Of a stretch of DNA of 15,447 nucleotides, positions 1 through 6,360 are shown one piece after another. Under the pieces are notes generated by a model that searched no databases, had not been told where the DNA came from, and saw nothing but the letters and a program-made list of their open reading frames with translations. The DNA comes from JAMDCX01 sp049977145. GTDB lineage: Bacteria; Planctomycetota; Phycisphaerae; WQYP01. The stretch is from assembly GCA_049977145.1 (NCBI GenBank), contig JBMFGW010000095.1:1-15447 (forward strand), given 5' to 3'. Positions within the stretch are counted from its first letter, which is position 1. Each line of letters opens with the position of its first letter. The position numbers and the translations under genes are program-made.

Positions 1-404
1 TCTTTCTGATAAATATCCGCCACGATGTCTAAAGCTTCCTTCGCCTGCATGTTGGTTGTGCGCTGGCCGTCCGCACGGATTTGTCTGGTCCAATTGACAC
101 ATTTTCCGCCAATAGTGCCTTCTGCCCGGATTACCACGGGCCTCTTTTGTATAAACTGAGTCCGATCGCCCTGCTGTTGTGCCGCAAGCCTGATCTCCGA
201 TGCAAGGATATTTCTCCTGCTGTTGCGCAGAACCGTATCCGGTGGATTTACCAGCCAAATCCCGGCAGCCACGGCTAATGCGTCAAGGATTGTCGTCTTG
301 CCGGAGCCATTCTCACCGACCAGCAGAGTGAAATGCGGATGCAAGGTAATGCTTTGATTGGCAAAACCCTTGAAATTCTCAATTGTCAGCGTATCAATTC
401 TCAT
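1..404 (-). CDS. AAA family ATPase (RecF/SMC-like, COG3950-type), N-terminal fragment
   Basis: The reverse strand is open from an ATG at 404-402 to the window edge, giving about 134 residues with no stop, so the gene is cut by the window and not necessarily broken. The protein begins MRIDTLTIENFKGF, the usual opening of SMC/RecF-like ATPases (AAA_23 or AAA_15 type), followed by a clear Walker A motif GENGSGKTT at about residues 33-41 and LDALAVAAG just after it. This opening resembles the COG3950 'predicted ATP-binding protein' group. The Walker B, signature and lid regions lie outside the window. Such ATPases occur alone or with nuclease partners in anti-phage modules (Septu PtuA and retron-associated ATPases are related), but no partner is visible here, so a defence role is only a possibility. 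No good Shine-Dalgarno sequence precedes the ATG. Confidence 0.88.
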   Translation of the reverse strand, partial: MRIDTLTIENFKGFANQSITLHPHFTLLVGENGSGKTTILDALAVAAGIWLVNPPDTVLRNSRRNILASEIRLAAQQQGDRTQFIQKRPVVIRAEGTIGGKCVNWTRQIRADGQRTTNMQAKEALDIVADIYQK

Positions 405-584
405 GGTGACATTAGCCTAACCTAAAACATGATGATTAACACGCCCATGGCCAGATGTAACTTGCACTCCGTCGTGGAACCTCCATTGCCTCGGCTTCCT
501 CCGTGGTTAAAAAAAACTGTGGACAACGTCGTTCCCTCGTGTCCCTGCGGTGAACCTCCAGTAGCGTCCGGGACACACTTAACA

Positions 585-609
585 CAAATATTAATATTTG
601 CGCCGGCGC
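585..609. repeat. adjacent AT-rich and GC-rich palindromes
   Basis: Bases 585-600 (caaatattaatatttg) form a perfect 16-bp palindrome. Bases 600-609 (gcgccggcgc) form a perfect 10-bp palindrome that shares its first base with the end of the other. They lie in the gene-free region. An operator or repeat-end role is possible, but nothing here proves one. Confidence 0.7.
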
Positions 610-816
610 GTGTTTTGTGGTTTACTTTTGGGGCCATGGTGAACGCGGTCACACAATACGCGAAAAAAAACATAGTAAACGCCGGGCCGGAGGCTACTGT
701 ATTTTATCGGATAAGCCATGTTGAATTCTAAAAGGCTATTCCAAACTGTTTTGCCGAAAAGCGTTAATTGGCGTTTTGTTTTTTTGGGGGATATACTTTA
801 TGTAGCGTTAGGCCGT

Positions 817-847
817 GAACGGTTACGTCAGAATGGTTACGTCAGAA
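817..847. repeat. 14-bp direct tandem repeat, possible operator
   Basis: The unit gaaYggttacgtca occurs twice head to tail and is followed by a third gaa. The 13-bp core ggttacgtcagaa at 821-833 and 835-847 is identical in both copies. The repeat sits 27 bases upstream of a TATAAT box, about where an activator or repressor could bind. Its 14-bp period is not a whole helical turn, so two proteins bound side by side would not lie on the same DNA face. Confidence 0.75.
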
Positions 848-873
848 GTATATGAAATGCGGTAGAATGATAG

Positions 874-879
874 TATAAT
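874..879 (+). promoter_or_regulatory. candidate -10 box for the pentapeptide-repeat gene
   Basis: A perfect TATAAT lies about 100 bases upstream of the start at 981. No convincing -35 hexamer is found 16-18 bp upstream. The tandem repeat at 817-847 just upstream suggests activator-type control. If used, transcription would start near 886 and leave a leader of about 95 nt. Confidence 0.45.
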
Positions 880-980
880 GGCGCAAGGTGGGTAGGCGTG
901 CACGCGGGTGCGTGATTTCCGGAACACGGCGCGAAAAATAGTAGCTTTCGGTAGGCGAATGTGTTCCCAGGAGCAAGCTG

Positions 981-1775
981 ATGAGTGCGAAAAAGGCTAT
1001 GGAATCCGGGGCGGGACCACCGGGGCAAGGCTCCGGCGATAAAAAAACGGAGCGCGTTGCCGCCGTTATTCGTGAAGACGTTATTGAAGTGGATGAACAA
1101 TGGGATCTTCGTACCTGGAATGAATATACTGCGGAATCTAAAATACGGGCTTTGCGCACCCGCGTTGATGCCAAGGCCGCAGCACCACCGCCAATATCCA
1201 CTGTTTCCGGTGCTAAAGTGGTCGTTGTTGCGCGGAACGGTAGAAATTATCTTTCCCTGGAAAAGAACTACGGCAATATCAACCGGGAAGACATTATTCA
1301 CCTGAAGCGTGAGGCGGACCGAAAGAACTGGCAGTGTGTGTTGGATGGCGACTTGCGAGGCGCGGATTTGCGGGGGCTGGATCTTACCGCTATGAATTTC
1401 AGCGGGGCGGATTTGCGTGAGGCTATTTTTATTCATGCGGTGTGCCATCACACCAATTTTAGTCAAGCCGATCTTTCCGGCGCGGATTTAACCAGCGGTG
1501 ATTTTCTGGAAGCGGATTTCCGGGAAACCAACCTTTATGGGGTGCTGGCGACCTGTGCGGTGTTTTCATACGCGGACTTCAGAAAAGCCCGCTTGACTTA
1601 CGCCGATCTACGCTTGAGCGACCTCCATGGCGCCAGCTTACTAAAGGCCAAACTCTTCGGTACGAAACTGGGCGGCGCCACGCTGCAGAAAACCAAAATG
1701 ACGCTCTTCGGGCTGCTGGTCAATTCCTTAAGCAAAGTTATTACACTGTTGTTTCCGCCGCCCACTGCCGGGTGA
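981..1775 (+). CDS. pentapeptide-repeat protein
   Basis: This 264-residue protein has pentapeptide repeats from about residue 122 to 240, with typical strings such as GDLRGADLRGLDL, FSGADLREA and QADLSGADL. The repeats should fold into a right-handed quadrilateral beta-helix. In known families this fold either mimics DNA, protecting gyrase, or serves as a binding scaffold. The first 120 residues are not repeat-like and I do not recognise them; they are charged and include a Gly/Pro-rich stretch near residues 10-20 and an Ala/Pro-rich stretch near residues 64-72. There is no signal peptide. The last 24 residues are hydrophobic and end in FPPPTAG, so the C-terminus may cap the helix or touch a membrane. 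The start at 981 is supported by AGGAG at 969-973, seven bases upstream. The biological role is unknown. Confidence 0.88.
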   Translation: MSAKKAMESGAGPPGQGSGDKKTERVAAVIREDVIEVDEQWDLRTWNEYTAESKIRALRTRVDAKAAAPPPISTVSGAKVVVVARNGRNYLSLEKNYGNINREDIIHLKREADRKNWQCVLDGDLRGADLRGLDLTAMNFSGADLREAIFIHAVCHHTNFSQADLSGADLTSGDFLEADFRETNLYGVLATCAVFSYADFRKARLTYADLRLSDLHGASLLKAKLFGTKLGGATLQKTKMTLFGLLVNSLSKVITLLFPPPTAG

Positions 1776-1803
1776 TAACCGCGGACGGCGGTAAATGTTA
1801 TCA
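1773..1803 (+). terminator. stem-loop overlapping the pentapeptide-gene stop codon
   Basis: TGATAAC (1773-1779) pairs with GTTATCA (1797-1803). Inside it, ACCGC (1778-1782) can pair with GCGGT (1788-1792), though the two stems share bases 1778-1779. The structure begins at the stop codon. It has no T-run, so it is either a weak terminator, an RNA-stabilising 3' end, or a protein-binding inverted repeat. Confidence 0.4.
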
Positions 1804-1854
1804 TAGGATGTGAAAGACGCAGCCGACGGCTTGGCACCAGGCGCGGTGGATATT

Positions 1855-1870
1855 GGCCACGCGGGTGGCC
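1855..1870 (+). other. GC-rich leader hairpin upstream of the secreted PA14/PKD protein
   Basis: GGCCAC (1855-1860), loop GCGG and GTGGCC (1865-1870) form a perfect 6-bp stem. It is followed by an A-rich stretch and a GGAAG ribosome-binding site. It lies 28 bases upstream of the GTG at 1899. With no T-run on the coding strand it is not an intrinsic terminator, so a translational or mRNA-stability role is more likely, if it has any role. Confidence 0.45.
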
Positions 1871-1898
1871 CGTAAAAAATGATGGAAGAAAGTCTGCG

Positions 1899-3968
1899 GT
1901 GAAACAACAGCGGAGTATGATATTGAAGAATGTTAACTTCTGGGTGGTAAGTGTGCTATTAGCCGGGCTTTTGGCAGGCACGCGTTTGTGCCGGGGTGGC
2001 GAGCTGGGGCCTGGCTGGCGCTATCGACGGGCATTACGGGTAAATTTATTGCCGACATCGGCGCCGGGCGGAAACCTGGCGTGGGCGCAATTTTATACCA
2101 ATAGCGCACGCTTGCCGGATGGACGAGATTTACGTGTGACGACCGCCAGCGGCCTGGTCTTACCGATGCGATTGTTGCGTGTGTCCGCTAAAGATGACCT
2201 GGTGCGTCTGGCCTTTGCGGAGCCGACGGCTGGGGAATATTTTGTATGGTGGGGTAATGCGCATCCCGGAACAGCGCCGCCGCAATTACAAATTCAGCGT
2301 GGTGTTTTTCTAAGAGTATACCCGCTGGCGAATGGTCCCCGTGGCAACTGGCGGCAGATGCTGCGTTTATTTGACGGCGCCAAACCATCCGCATCGCTGT
2401 TTGTACCGGAAATGTTCATGGGCTATGACCCCACCGGCTGGAATCGGCACGACATGATGTTGTACCGGACGGAGCTGCACATCACCAGCGCGGGCAATTA
2501 TACCTTTGCTTTTGATGTCGCGGAGGCAGGATTTCTGAATCTGGATGGGAAAAATCTGCTGACGAAAACGCAACCCGGCGGCATGACGGGGCGTGTGCGT
2601 TTCAAACGCACCATTTATCTCAAGCCCGGCTGGTATCCTATGACCGTCGTCGAACTGCACCTTTGGTGGCTGGCAGGGGTGGCGGTGGATTGGAAGCCGC
2701 CCGGTGCGGCCCGGTATGCCCCGATTCCGGCGGCGGCGTTCGCTCCGGCCAATCAGGCTGTGGTCGGGCGTTTGGAAAACGTGGGCCGCGGTTATGCCGC
2801 CGACTTTTCCATAAAACCGCAGGCGCAACTATTTGTACCACCGGATAATTATATACAGCGCTACACCTTTGCGGTACGTGTACCGGCCACCTTTGCGCCG
2901 CGTGTGGACTGGACTTTTTCCGATGGGCAAACCGCGCAGGGTTTGCGGGTGGAGCACGAATTTCTGGCACCGGGCCGCTACACCGTCGGTGTAACAATTC
3001 ATCAGGCGGGCAATATCTTTACGGCCCGCCGTCGGCTGTTGATTCGCACGGAAATGTTCGCAAAGTTTCCATATCCACCGGTCGACCCCTCCGGCGTCGT
3101 GGCGGACATTATTGACAATTATAATCTTAAGGCGCTTTCCGGCGAGCAATTATATCGGGGCATCATGTTCTTTCATCATTACCGAAACCTGCGGGGATTA
3201 ACCGCCTGGGGGCTGGCTTGGGCGTTATCGCCGGATGCGCAAAATGCAAAGGCGGTGTTGCCTACGGCGCGGTTGTTGGTACGCCGGGCGCTGGAGCGGG
3301 GCAATTTTCGGCAGGCCGGGAATATATTTCTGTTGGCGGCGCGTAAACATACTGATGTACTGACGCAAAGCCGGTTATTGGCAAACTACGCGATGACCGC
3401 GTGCAACTATACCGCTACGGCGCCTGCGGTGCTGCATACATTACAACGCTGGGCGCGGAATCATGCGAATTTAGCCCCGGCGGCCGCCCATGTTCTTAAC
3501 ACCGCGCTGGCGTATGCCGCGGTTGCCACCGGCGATGGGGCGTTGGCGGCCAAGTATGTGAAAGCAGCCGGGGACGCTGCGCCCATGGCCTACAGCGCGC
3601 AGGAAATCAGGCAAGGTGTTTTAGCCCGCAATGTGGAAAGCTACATCAGCAGCCATCATTATCGCACCGCTGATGATTTACTGGAGCAATGGGAAATGCA
3701 ATTTCCGCGGGCCATCATCAAGGGGTATACGCGCCTTCTGCGCGTGGAACTTATGGTGGCGCAGCAGCGTTTCATTTATGCCGCACAAATTGCCGTACAG
3801 TATGTCAACAGTGAACCCAAATCTTTTTATGCCGCCGAATTACTGTATCGCGCCGGTATGGCCTATCAGAGCGCCGGGAAAACCAATCGTGCCGAATTGC
3901 TGCGTGCGGAACTGAAAAATAATTATCCTGAATCACCCTATGCGTATAAAAAATATGTTGGATTTTAA
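1899..3968 (+). CDS. secreted multidomain protein: DUF2341/PA14/PKD-like domains plus C-terminal helical repeats
   Basis: This 689-residue protein starts with a basic stretch and a hydrophobic segment (about residues 13-28), a signal peptide or anchor, so the rest should be outside the cytoplasm. Residues 38-120 (GWRYRRALRVN ... YFVWWGN) resemble the DUF2341 beta-sandwich. Residues about 190-282 (HITSAGNYTFAF, GFLNLDGK, LKPGWYPMTV) have the pattern of a PA14-like carbohydrate-binding domain. Residues about 325-385 (DWTFSDGQ, HEFLAPGRYTVGVTI) match a PKD fold. Residues 400-689 are helical and end in TPR-like repeats (AELLYRAGMAYQSAGK). The GTG at 1899 is chosen because GGAAG (1884-1888) precedes it and the signal segment needs its basic residues; a TTG at 1923 with GGAG at 1912-1915 is an alternative. 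The beta-barrel gene follows after 11 bases. The domain calls are by eye and the exact function is unknown. Confidence 0.82.
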   Translation: MKQQRSMILKNVNFWVVSVLLAGLLAGTRLCRGGELGPGWRYRRALRVNLLPTSAPGGNLAWAQFYTNSARLPDGRDLRVTTASGLVLPMRLLRVSAKDDLVRLAFAEPTAGEYFVWWGNAHPGTAPPQLQIQRGVFLRVYPLANGPRGNWRQMLRLFDGAKPSASLFVPEMFMGYDPTGWNRHDMMLYRTELHITSAGNYTFAFDVAEAGFLNLDGKNLLTKTQPGGMTGRVRFKRTIYLKPGWYPMTVVELHLWWLAGVAVDWKPPGAARYAPIPAAAFAPANQAVVGRLENVGRGYAADFSIKPQAQLFVPPDNYIQRYTFAVRVPATFAPRVDWTFSDGQTAQGLRVEHEFLAPGRYTVGVTIHQAGNIFTARRRLLIRTEMFAKFPYPPVDPSGVVADIIDNYNLKALSGEQLYRGIMFFHHYRNLRGLTAWGLAWALSPDAQNAKAVLPTARLLVRRALERGNFRQAGNIFLLAARKHTDVLTQSRLLANYAMTACNYTATAPAVLHTLQRWARNHANLAPAAAHVLNTALAYAAVATGDGALAAKYVKAAGDAAPMAYSAQEIRQGVLARNVESYISSHHYRTADDLLEQWEMQFPRAIIKGYTRLLRVELMVAQQRFIYAAQIAVQYVNSEPKSFYAAELLYRAGMAYQSAGKTNRAELLRAELKNNYPESPYAYKKYVGF

Positions 3969-3979
3969 GGAAACATAAT

Positions 3980-4951
3980 ATGGTAGCTGCACGCTATCGG
4001 TGCATATTAATCACATGGTCGGTTTTGCTCGCCGCGGGCGTGGCCGTGTCGCGCGCCGGCAATAGCCAGTATTTGGCGCAGGAAGCTTGGCAACCGGGCG
4101 ATAATGCGGATACTTGGAATCAGGGACTTATCGAAAACAAATCCTGGGTGCGCAACGATTCCTCCCCGGCGCAAATCAGCATGTTGGATTTTTCCGGTCG
4201 CTTACGCCTGGCCGACACCGGTGCGTATAGTCCCACCGTGGCCTATGATTCCACCTACATAGGCTTGGGCACCAACACCGCATTGCTACCACGGCAGCTC
4301 AACGATGAAGCCATGTCCATCGGGATGCCGCTGGGGCGATTCGGCCAGTGGGAGGTGGGAATAGCGCTGGGCGCGGGCTATGCCGGTAACAGTCCATTTA
4401 ACGACCCCAGCGCAATTTACGGCATGGCCCGCATGTCCGTACAGCATCCTTTGTGGAAAAATACCGAACTTGATTTGGCGCTTGACTATAATGGCAACCG
4501 GCAATTTATGCCGGATGTGCCGCTGCCATCCGTTGAAATTGAACACCATCAAAAAGGCTTGGACTGGGGTGTGGGTACTTTTGAAACCATCCGCTACAAC
4601 GTGCTGCCCCGCCTTTGGCTCAAGGTGGATTACTTTCCCTTTTATTCCGGCACGGCAGAGGCGGATTATACTTTGCTGCGCCGGCTGACGGCGTATGCCG
4701 GATTTTATAGTGATTCCTGGGCCTTCCATGTCGCTTCTTATGCCTCGGATCAGCGGTTGTTTATGACGCAATGCCGGGTACAGACCGGTTTCAGGATTGT
4801 AACGCTGCGGCGACACATAAGCATTAACATCGGTGGTGGTTATGCGTTTAACCAAACATTCAGCCAAGGCTTCGACGCGCGTGACGAACAACCCGTGGCG
4901 CAAATTGCCAATGCGGCTTATGTGGCGCTCAATCTTGTAGGAAAGTTCTGA
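3980..4951 (+). CDS. probable outer-membrane beta-barrel protein
   Basis: This 323-residue protein has a clear signal peptide: basic start, hydrophobic core around residues 9-22, and a likely cleavage site after VSRA (residue 26). The mature part has no hydrophobic helices. It alternates short amphipathic strands rich in Tyr, Trp, Phe and Gly (for example WEVGIALGAGY, LWLKVDYFPF, WAFHVASYAS, ISINIGGGYAF). It ends in LNLVGKF, with the terminal Phe common in barrels handled by the Bam machinery. AAGGAA at 3967-3972 lies seven bases before the ATG. It starts 11 bases after the PA14/PKD gene, so the two are probably co-transcribed and may work together, with the barrel anchoring or exporting the partner. 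No specific porin or transporter family is recognised. Confidence 0.8.
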   Translation: MVAARYRCILITWSVLLAAGVAVSRAGNSQYLAQEAWQPGDNADTWNQGLIENKSWVRNDSSPAQISMLDFSGRLRLADTGAYSPTVAYDSTYIGLGTNTALLPRQLNDEAMSIGMPLGRFGQWEVGIALGAGYAGNSPFNDPSAIYGMARMSVQHPLWKNTELDLALDYNGNRQFMPDVPLPSVEIEHHQKGLDWGVGTFETIRYNVLPRLWLKVDYFPFYSGTAEADYTLLRRLTAYAGFYSDSWAFHVASYASDQRLFMTQCRVQTGFRIVTLRRHISINIGGGYAFNQTFSQGFDARDEQPVAQIANAAYVALNLVGKF

Positions 4952-4970
4952 AGATCTGGCGTATTGAACG

Positions 4971-5019
4971 TGCCGCCGCTTTTGGCCAGTGCATCAATAT
5001 TTTCGGGGCCAGGGCGGCA
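4971..5019 (+). terminator. large stem-loop after the barrel gene, possible terminator
   Basis: TGCCGCC (4971-4977) pairs with GGCGGCA (5013-5019), and TGGCC (4983-4987) pairs with GGCCA (5007-5011), with a five-to-one internal bulge and a 19-base loop. It begins 20 bases after the stop of the barrel gene and before the promoter of the next gene. There is no T-run directly after it, so termination would have to be non-canonical or factor-dependent. Confidence 0.5.
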
Positions 5020-5096
5020 TCAACATCCTGCCCATGTCACGTGGGTTCGCCGTGGCCGTAAAAATCAGGAATGATACTGGCACAGCCGCTTTGCGC

Positions 5097-5102
5097 TATA
5101 AT
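5097..5102 (+). promoter_or_regulatory. -10 box six bases before the MFS start codon (leaderless candidate)
   Basis: A perfect TATAAT is followed by six bases (caggca) and then the ATG at 5109. Bacterial transcription usually begins about seven bases after the -10 box, which would place +1 on the A of the start codon and give a leaderless mRNA. No Shine-Dalgarno sequence is present. The -35 region is poorly conserved. Confidence 0.55.
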
Positions 5103-5108
5103 CAGGCA

Positions 5109-6296
5109 ATGACGACCGCCACTGAGACGAATTTACCCTCCACCGTGAAGGCTTCCGCTACTTGGCGTGCGGTTAGCTTAGTGTGCATGACATGGGCGCA
5201 TTTTCTTAATGACGGGGCCGCTTTTTATCTGCCGGGGATTCTCCCGGCGGTTCTCACCGCGCTGCATGAACCGCTGGCGATGGTGGGCATCATCATGGCG
5301 GCGATCTATCTCGGACAAGCGTTGCAACCAGTGGCGGGAATTTTGGCCGATAAAATTGGCGGAAAATTATTCATCATTGGCGGGTTGGCCGCATGTTCCG
5401 TGGGCGGAGCGTTTATCGGTCTGGCGCCCAATATCGGCATTCTACTGACGCTGCTGTTACTAACTGGTTTGGGCAGCACAATTTTTCACCCGCAGGCGTT
5501 GGCGGCGGTGCGGAGCTTAACCGAACGGCGACACGGTGCGGGATTGGCACTGTTTTTAATTGGCGGTGAACTGGGCCGCGGGGCGTGGCCATTGCTTACC
5601 AGCCTGATTGTGGTTTATCTGGGATTGCATAATCTCTGGATCATTGCATTACCGACACTTATAACGCTGCCATTTATGGTCAAGCTGATTCCCAGTTTGC
5701 CGGCGCAGCGGCAAAACGCCCCCAAGATTCATTGGCGCACGCATCGCCGGCCATTTCTGGTGCTGGTACGTTTTTCAGCTTTCCGCGGGTTGGCGGTTTT
5801 TGGAACGATTGTATTTATTCCATTGATGTGGAAACTCCGGGGCGGCACGCTGGTGTCCGGGGCTTCGATTATCAGCACACTTTTGATTACCGGCGTCATC
5901 GGGCAGGCCACGGGTGGAACCCTTGCGGATCACGTGGGCCGCCGCCCCGTATTGCTGGGCAGCAGCGTGGTGATGCTGATTTTGTTGCCGCTCGTGGCCA
6001 TAGTGCGGGGGCCGCTGTTATGGATTGTCGCGGCGGTTTTGGGAATCGCCATGTTCAGCACGTTTTCCCCCACCCTGCTCATTGGGCAGGATATGTTCCC
6101 GGAAAATCGGGCTTTGGGCTCAGGAATTGCCTTGGGACTTTCCAACGCCCTGGGAGCCTTGGGACTTTTGCCGCTCGGTTGGGTGCTCCATGTGTTTGGC
6201 ATCTATGTGGTTTTTGGCATTCTCACCGTCAGCGCGGCAGTGATGCTCATCACATCCCTGACGTTTACGCGCCAAGTTCATCCCTGCATGCAATGA
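5109..6296 (+). CDS. MFS transporter, fosmidomycin-resistance (Fsr)-like
   Basis: This 395-residue protein is almost wholly made of hydrophobic helices, as expected for a 12-helix major facilitator. Features shared with Fsr-type exporters are AHFLND near residues 30-35, LGQALQPVAGILADK in the first helix hairpin, LTGLGSTIFHPQALAAVR in the middle of the N-half and LIGGELGRGAWPLL after it. The C-half repeats the MFS loop motif as GGTLADHVGRRPVLLG. It should export a small molecule using the proton gradient; the substrate cannot be read from the sequence. The frame is open upstream to 4989, but those codons overlap a stem-loop and a promoter-like box and have no membrane or family features, so the ATG at 5109 (MTTATETN) is preferred. 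It is followed by a convergent gene. Confidence 0.88.
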   Translation: MTTATETNLPSTVKASATWRAVSLVCMTWAHFLNDGAAFYLPGILPAVLTALHEPLAMVGIIMAAIYLGQALQPVAGILADKIGGKLFIIGGLAACSVGGAFIGLAPNIGILLTLLLLTGLGSTIFHPQALAAVRSLTERRHGAGLALFLIGGELGRGAWPLLTSLIVVYLGLHNLWIIALPTLITLPFMVKLIPSLPAQRQNAPKIHWRTHRRPFLVLVRFSAFRGLAVFGTIVFIPLMWKLRGGTLVSGASIISTLLITGVIGQATGGTLADHVGRRPVLLGSSVVMLILLPLVAIVRGPLLWIVAAVLGIAMFSTFSPTLLIGQDMFPENRALGSGIALGLSNALGALGLLPLGWVLHVFGIYVVFGILTVSAAVMLITSLTFTRQVHPCMQ

Positions 6297-6327
6297 CCAG
6301 ATGCGACAAGATTCGGAGCTGCAGATT

Positions 6328-6356
6328 CCGTATTGTGGAAGTTATTCCGGATACGG
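6328..6356. terminator. stem-loop between convergent genes, possible bidirectional terminator
   Basis: CCGTAT (6328-6333) pairs with ATACGG (6351-6356), and inside it GGAA (6337-6340) pairs with TTCC (6345-6348) around a GTTA tetraloop. It lies in the 64-bp gap between the MFS stop and the stop of the leftward TPR gene. No strong T-run follows on either strand. Position and symmetry suggest it serves the 3' ends of both transcripts. Confidence 0.45.
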
Positions 6357-6360
6357 TTCC

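Larger units (their letters stand above)
405..980. other. gene-free intergenic region with palindromes and repeats
   Basis: This stretch separates the leftward ATPase from the rightward pentapeptide gene. A 100-codon open frame at 429-731 has no ribosome-binding site, no recognisable domain and low-complexity, repeat-like composition, so I do not call it a gene. The region holds an A/T palindrome at 585-600 next to a G/C palindrome at 600-609, a 9-bp direct repeat (477-485 and 552-560), and a 14-bp tandem repeat at 817-847. The part from about 470 to 570 reads like a dispersed non-coding repeat rather than protein-coding DNA. The right end (about 850-980) should contain the promoter and leader of the pentapeptide gene. 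Confidence 0.6.

Noticed and set aside
519..527. DnaA-box-like tgtggacaa, possible origin
   Set aside because: A single site with no cluster, no dnaA/dnaN neighbour and no AT-rich unwinding region.
429..731. 100-codon open frame on the plus strand in the gene-free region
   Set aside because: No ribosome-binding site, no domain, and the DNA looks repeat-like; a comparable open frame exists on the opposite strand.
837..1466. 209-codon frame on the minus strand
   Set aside because: Antisense to the pentapeptide gene, whose repeats and ribosome-binding site prove the plus-strand frame.
4989..5108. N-terminal 40-residue extension of the MFS protein
   Set aside because: Overlaps the stem-loop and TATAAT box and precedes the first conserved residues; the ATG at 5109 fits better.
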